From an uncultured Clostridia bacterium (lineage in GTDB: Bacteria; Bacillota; Clostridia; TANB77; CAG-508), in assembly GCA_944388645.1 (NCBI GenBank), contig CALXJO010000011.1, forward strand, positions 1 through 16,107: 16,107 nt of DNA, read 5' to 3'. This document shows positions 13,206 to 16,107 of the stretch, one piece after another. Below the pieces are notes generated by a model. It was not told the DNA's origin. It worked only from the letters and a program-made list of their open reading frames with translations, and ran no database searches. How positions within the stretch are numbered: the first letter of the stretch is position 1; each line of letters begins with the position of its first letter. The translations under genes were made by a program, and so were the position numbers.

Positions 13206-14627
13206 TTATATATTCTTAGTTACTATTATACCTTCCTTTGTATCTTTTATGCTATATCCTTTACTTGCTATAACTTTTCTTAGCTCATCAGATTTTGCCC
13301 AATCTTTGTTTAATCTTGCATCATTTCTTTCTTCAATTAGTTTCTTTATCTCATCAGGAATATCTTCTAAACTTATATTTTTATTTTTAGAGAATTCATT
13401 TAAATATTTTGGTGAATTTTTTATATCTAGTCCTAAAACTTTATCAAAATCTAATAGCAATTCTGCAAGTTTTTTTGATTTTTTTTCATTTCTTGCAACT
13501 TCCCAAACAACACTCATTGCTCCAGTCATATTCATATCGTCATTGATATAGTCCATAAATTTTTCCTTATATTCATTTATCTTTGAATCTTCTACAACTT
13601 CATTTCCATTTAAATGTTTTATATAACTATCATATAATCTCTCTAATGCTTTTTGAGCACCATATGCTCCATCAAATGTGAAATTTAATTTATTTCTATA
13701 ATGTGCTGTAAAACAAAATAATTTAAATGCTAAAGGATGTATTCCTTTTTCTTGTAGATATGAAACTGTGTATGTATTTCCCAAACTTTTAGACATTTTT
13801 CCACCATCTACTTGTAGATACTCACAATGCATCCAGTACTTAGCAGGAATTTTTCCTGTTGCACCTTTTGCTTGAGCTATTTCATTTTCATGATGTGTTG
13901 GAATATGGTCAATTCCTCCTGTATGTATATCAAATTCTTCTCCTAAAAACCTTCTACCCATAGCAGAACATTCTAAGTGCCATCCAGGATAAGATAGTCC
14001 CCATGGACTTTCCCATTTCATTATATGATTTTCAGGTGCTTTAATCCAAAGTGCAAAATCATATGGATTTCTTTTTTCTGGATCAACTTCTACTCTTGCT
14101 CCTGCTATTTGGTCGTCCAATTCTCTATTAGATAAAACTGGATATTTATCTAATTTTGAAATGTCAAAATATATTCCTTTGCTTGTTTCATATGCATAAC
14201 CATTTTTTATAATATCTTTTACATATTCAATCATTTGAGGAATATTATCTGTTGCTTTTGTAATTATTTCTGGTCTATCTATATGTAGTTTTTCCATATC
14301 TTCTAAGAATATATTCATGTAATAATTTGCAATTTCGTATGGATTTTTATTTTCTTTTCTTGCAGCCTTTTCCATCTTATCTTCACCTTCATCTGCATCA
14401 GATTCTAGGTGACCAACATCTGTAATATTCATTACATGTTTAAGTTTGTAGCCATTATATTTTAAAACTCTTCTTAAAGTGTCCATAAATATATATGTTC
14501 TAAAGTTACCAATATGTGCATAGCTGTAGACCGTAGGTCCACAACTATACATTTTAACTAATTTTTCATCTATTGGTTTAAATTCTTCTTTTTTATGAGT
14601 AAGTGTATTATAAAAAGTTAAATTCAT
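13206..14627 (-). CDS. cysS: Cysteinyl-tRNA synthetase
   Basis: This 473-aa class I aminoacyl-tRNA synthetase charges tRNA-Cys. The HIGH-type motif is AHIGN (His38-Asn41) and the KMSKS loop is GGKMSKS (277-281). The zinc ligands that select cysteine are all present: Cys29 in SCGPTVY, Cys220 in LECSAMG, and His245 and Glu249 in THHENE. This spacing matches that known for the Escherichia coli enzyme, shifted by about 11 residues. The C-terminal DALR and anticodon-binding helices are complete and end in KGYSIKDTKEGIIVTK. The start is ATG 14627 with SD AAAGGAGA upstream. It lies 41 nt after the penicillin-binding protein gene and 29 nt before the DUF1189-like gene, in the same direction. I saw no T-box leader or terminator in the short upstream gap, so it probably depends on read-through. 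Confidence 0.97.
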   Translation of the reverse strand: MNLTFYNTLTHKKEEFKPIDEKLVKMYSCGPTVYSYAHIGNFRTYIFMDTLRRVLKYNGYKLKHVMNITDVGHLESDADEGEDKMEKAARKENKNPYEIANYYMNIFLEDMEKLHIDRPEIITKATDNIPQMIEYVKDIIKNGYAYETSKGIYFDISKLDKYPVLSNRELDDQIAGARVEVDPEKRNPYDFALWIKAPENHIMKWESPWGLSYPGWHLECSAMGRRFLGEEFDIHTGGIDHIPTHHENEIAQAKGATGKIPAKYWMHCEYLQVDGGKMSKSLGNTYTVSYLQEKGIHPLAFKLFCFTAHYRNKLNFTFDGAYGAQKALERLYDSYIKHLNGNEVVEDSKINEYKEKFMDYINDDMNMTGAMSVVWEVARNEKKSKKLAELLLDFDKVLGLDIKNSPKYLNEFSKNKNISLEDIPDEIKKLIEERNDARLNKDWAKSDELRKVIASKGYSIKDTKEGIIVTKNI

Positions 14628-14668
14628 TTATAAAAATCTCCTTTTTTAATTCTATAATACATAATATT

Positions 14669-16107
14669 TTACGCTACATCATTTGTTATAGGTGAAGTAG
14701 TATTTGTTTCAATTGTATTATCTACAGGCTCATCAGGGACTTCTGTATTATCAATTACATTTTCTGAAGAAGTGTCTCTTCCAAGGCTGACAGCTATTGC
14801 AACCTCATCTCCAGCCTTTAGAACTGTTCCTTCATTTTGGCTTTGAGATATTACAGTACCTTCTTCTTCATCTGATTCTCTACGCTTTACAGTTACTTTT
14901 AATCCTAGATTTTCTAATGTTTTCTTTGCTTCTGCTTCAGTTTTTCCAACAACATTTGGCATTTTTATAGTACTTTCATTGTGAATATCACATGTTTCTG
15001 TTGGTACATTATATTTACCACCATCATTTGTACTCCATGTGCCATTTTGTTCTTTTTCTGGTTTAGAAACATATGTCTTTTCTTCTGTATTAGGACAATG
15101 TTCATTAGCTATTTTACCAGAATCAGTACATATTGTTAATTTAACATGACCATCACAGTAATCTGGAACTGTTCCTCTTACAAAATATTCTGTATATGTT
15201 CTAGTACATTCATCTGTAGCAAGTTTTCCAGAATCCAAACAAATTCTAGCAGTTACTATATTGCTTGGCTTGGTAAACTCAGAATCTGGTAAATCTGCAT
15301 GTATTTGTTTCATTACAGATGCCCATAATCTTGCAGCTCTATTTGTAGAGTTTGCACCTGCTGTATAAAGGTTCTCTGGTTGGTCAAATCCAAACCATGT
15401 TGCAGCTGTATAATAATTTGTAAAGCCACAGAACCATCTATCTACATTTGATGTTGTTGTACCTGTTTTTCCAGCAGTTTCTTGACCTGATATTTTACAA
15501 TATGAAGCTGTTCCTCGAGAGCCAGACACAGGTCCTGTTAATATACTTTTTGCAATATATGCATTTCCTTCTGACATAACTCTTGTACTTTCTTGATTTG
15601 GTTCTAATACTGTATTTCCTGAAGAATCTTCTACTCTTGTATAGAAGGTTGGAGTAATATATACACCATCATTTGCAATTGTTGCATAAGCTCCTGCCAT
15701 TTCTAGTGGTGTAATACCATTTGTAAGTCCACCTAAAACCATTGCTAGGTTTTCATCATTATGTTCTGCATTGTCTTCAGCTGTAACTAATGATGTTATT
15801 CCCATTTTTCTTAAATACTCTATTGAATTTTTTGGACCTAACTCAGACATTATTTTTACCTCTGTTGTATTAGCTGATATTTCTATTGCTTTTCTTACAG
15901 TTATTAATCCTTCTCCCGAATTAGTTGGATGATAATTTCCAAAATCTGTTGATGATTCATCATAAACTGTTGCAGCTGTTATAATTCCAGATTCTAATGC
16001 TGGAACAATTGATGCAATTGGTTTCATTGCAGAACCTGGTTGTCTTGTAGATTGTGTTGCTCTATTTATACCAGTTGAGTCAACATCATCTCCAAGTCCT
16101 CCCATAC
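14669..16107 (-). CDS. Class A penicillin-binding protein (PBP1A-like), C-terminal part
   Basis: This is the transpeptidase half of a bifunctional peptidoglycan synthase. The glycosyltransferase domain and true start lie beyond the right edge; the ATG at 16105 is internal (numbering below is from it). The active-site motifs are SAMK (Ser25, Lys28) within STRQPGSAMKP, SAN (77-79) and KTG (213-215). After the transpeptidase domain there is a cysteine-bearing region with two related copies, ICLDSGKLATDEC and ICTDSGKIANEHC (about 288-327), which could form disulfides outside the cell. A single PASTA domain (about 381-441, beginning MPNVVGKTEAEAKKTLENLG) follows; such domains can contact muropeptides or beta-lactams. 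The tail is Asp/Glu/Asn/Thr-rich. It is the most upstream gene seen of the operon leading into cysS. Confidence 0.95.
   Translation of the reverse strand, partial: MGGLGDDVDSTGINRATQSTRQPGSAMKPIASIVPALESGIITAATVYDESSTDFGNYHPTNSGEGLITVRKAIEISANTTEVKIMSELGPKNSIEYLRKMGITSLVTAEDNAEHNDENLAMVLGGLTNGITPLEMAGAYATIANDGVYITPTFYTRVEDSSGNTVLEPNQESTRVMSEGNAYIAKSILTGPVSGSRGTASYCKISGQETAGKTGTTTSNVDRWFCGFTNYYTAATWFGFDQPENLYTAGANSTNRAARLWASVMKQIHADLPDSEFTKPSNIVTARICLDSGKLATDECTRTYTEYFVRGTVPDYCDGHVKLTICTDSGKIANEHCPNTEEKTYVSKPEKEQNGTWSTNDGGKYNVPTETCDIHNESTIKMPNVVGKTEAEAKKTLENLGLKVTVKRRESDEEEGTVISQSQNEGTVLKAGDEVAIAVSLGRDTSSENVIDNTEVPDEPVDNTIETNTTSPITNDVA

Noticed and set aside
14628..14668. T-box or separate promoter for cysS
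   Set aside because: The gap is only 41 nt, too short for a T-box, and no -35/-10 pair is convincing.
1..16107. tRNA, rRNA or transposase genes
   Set aside because: I found no cloverleaf-like segment, rRNA motif or recognisable transposase or integrase coding sequence in the window.

Overview
The window is AT-rich DNA with Bacillota-type Shine-Dalgarno sequences (AGGAGG, usually 6-10 nt from the start) and frequent TTG/GTG starts. It carries spoIVA and a complete gerA-type spore germinant receptor operon. This points to an endospore-forming member of the Clostridia; I cannot name a genus from the sequence.

Layout. (1) 1-1760, minus strand: a UDP-sugar operon, with a UDPGP-family uridylyltransferase (504-1760) followed by a left-handed beta-helix hexapeptide-repeat protein (1-396, running off the left edge). 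A perfect 33-bp inverted repeat lies between them, directly against the ribosome binding site of the second gene. (2) 1850-3960: a compositionally distinct insert holding a beta-CASP metallo-beta-lactamase-fold nuclease (+) and an unrecognised 114-aa basic protein (-). They are convergent, share one strong hairpin terminator, and each has its own sigma-A-like promoter. (3) 3995-9999: a sporulation/germination block. spoIVA (-) is divergent from a three-gene germinant receptor operon A-B-C (+), across about 180 bp that should hold promoters for two different sporulation compartments. A long imperfect palindrome separates the A and B genes. The C subunit lacks the usual lipobox cysteine. (4) 9999-10230: a dense repeat element (36-bp direct repeats, nested inverted repeats, inverted ends) starting at the C-subunit stop codon, followed by a terminator shared with ftsH. 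(5) 10231-16107, minus strand: a tightly packed housekeeping operon read as class A penicillin-binding protein (cut by the right edge), cysS, a DUF1189-like membrane protein, then ftsH, with gaps of 41, 29 and 27 nt.

How the genes fit together. SpoIVA builds the base of the spore coat on the mother-cell side of the forespore. The Ger proteins form the nutrient receptor of the spore inner membrane. The right-hand operon combines peptidoglycan synthesis, cysteinyl-tRNA supply and membrane protein quality control. The left-hand pair probably makes a UDP-sugar such as UDP-glucose or UDP-GlcNAc.

I see no obvious new defence or mobile system. The most unusual points are the foreign-looking beta-CASP/114-aa pair, three different palindromic or repeat elements placed at gene ends and operon gaps, and the missing lipobox cysteine in the GerC-type protein.
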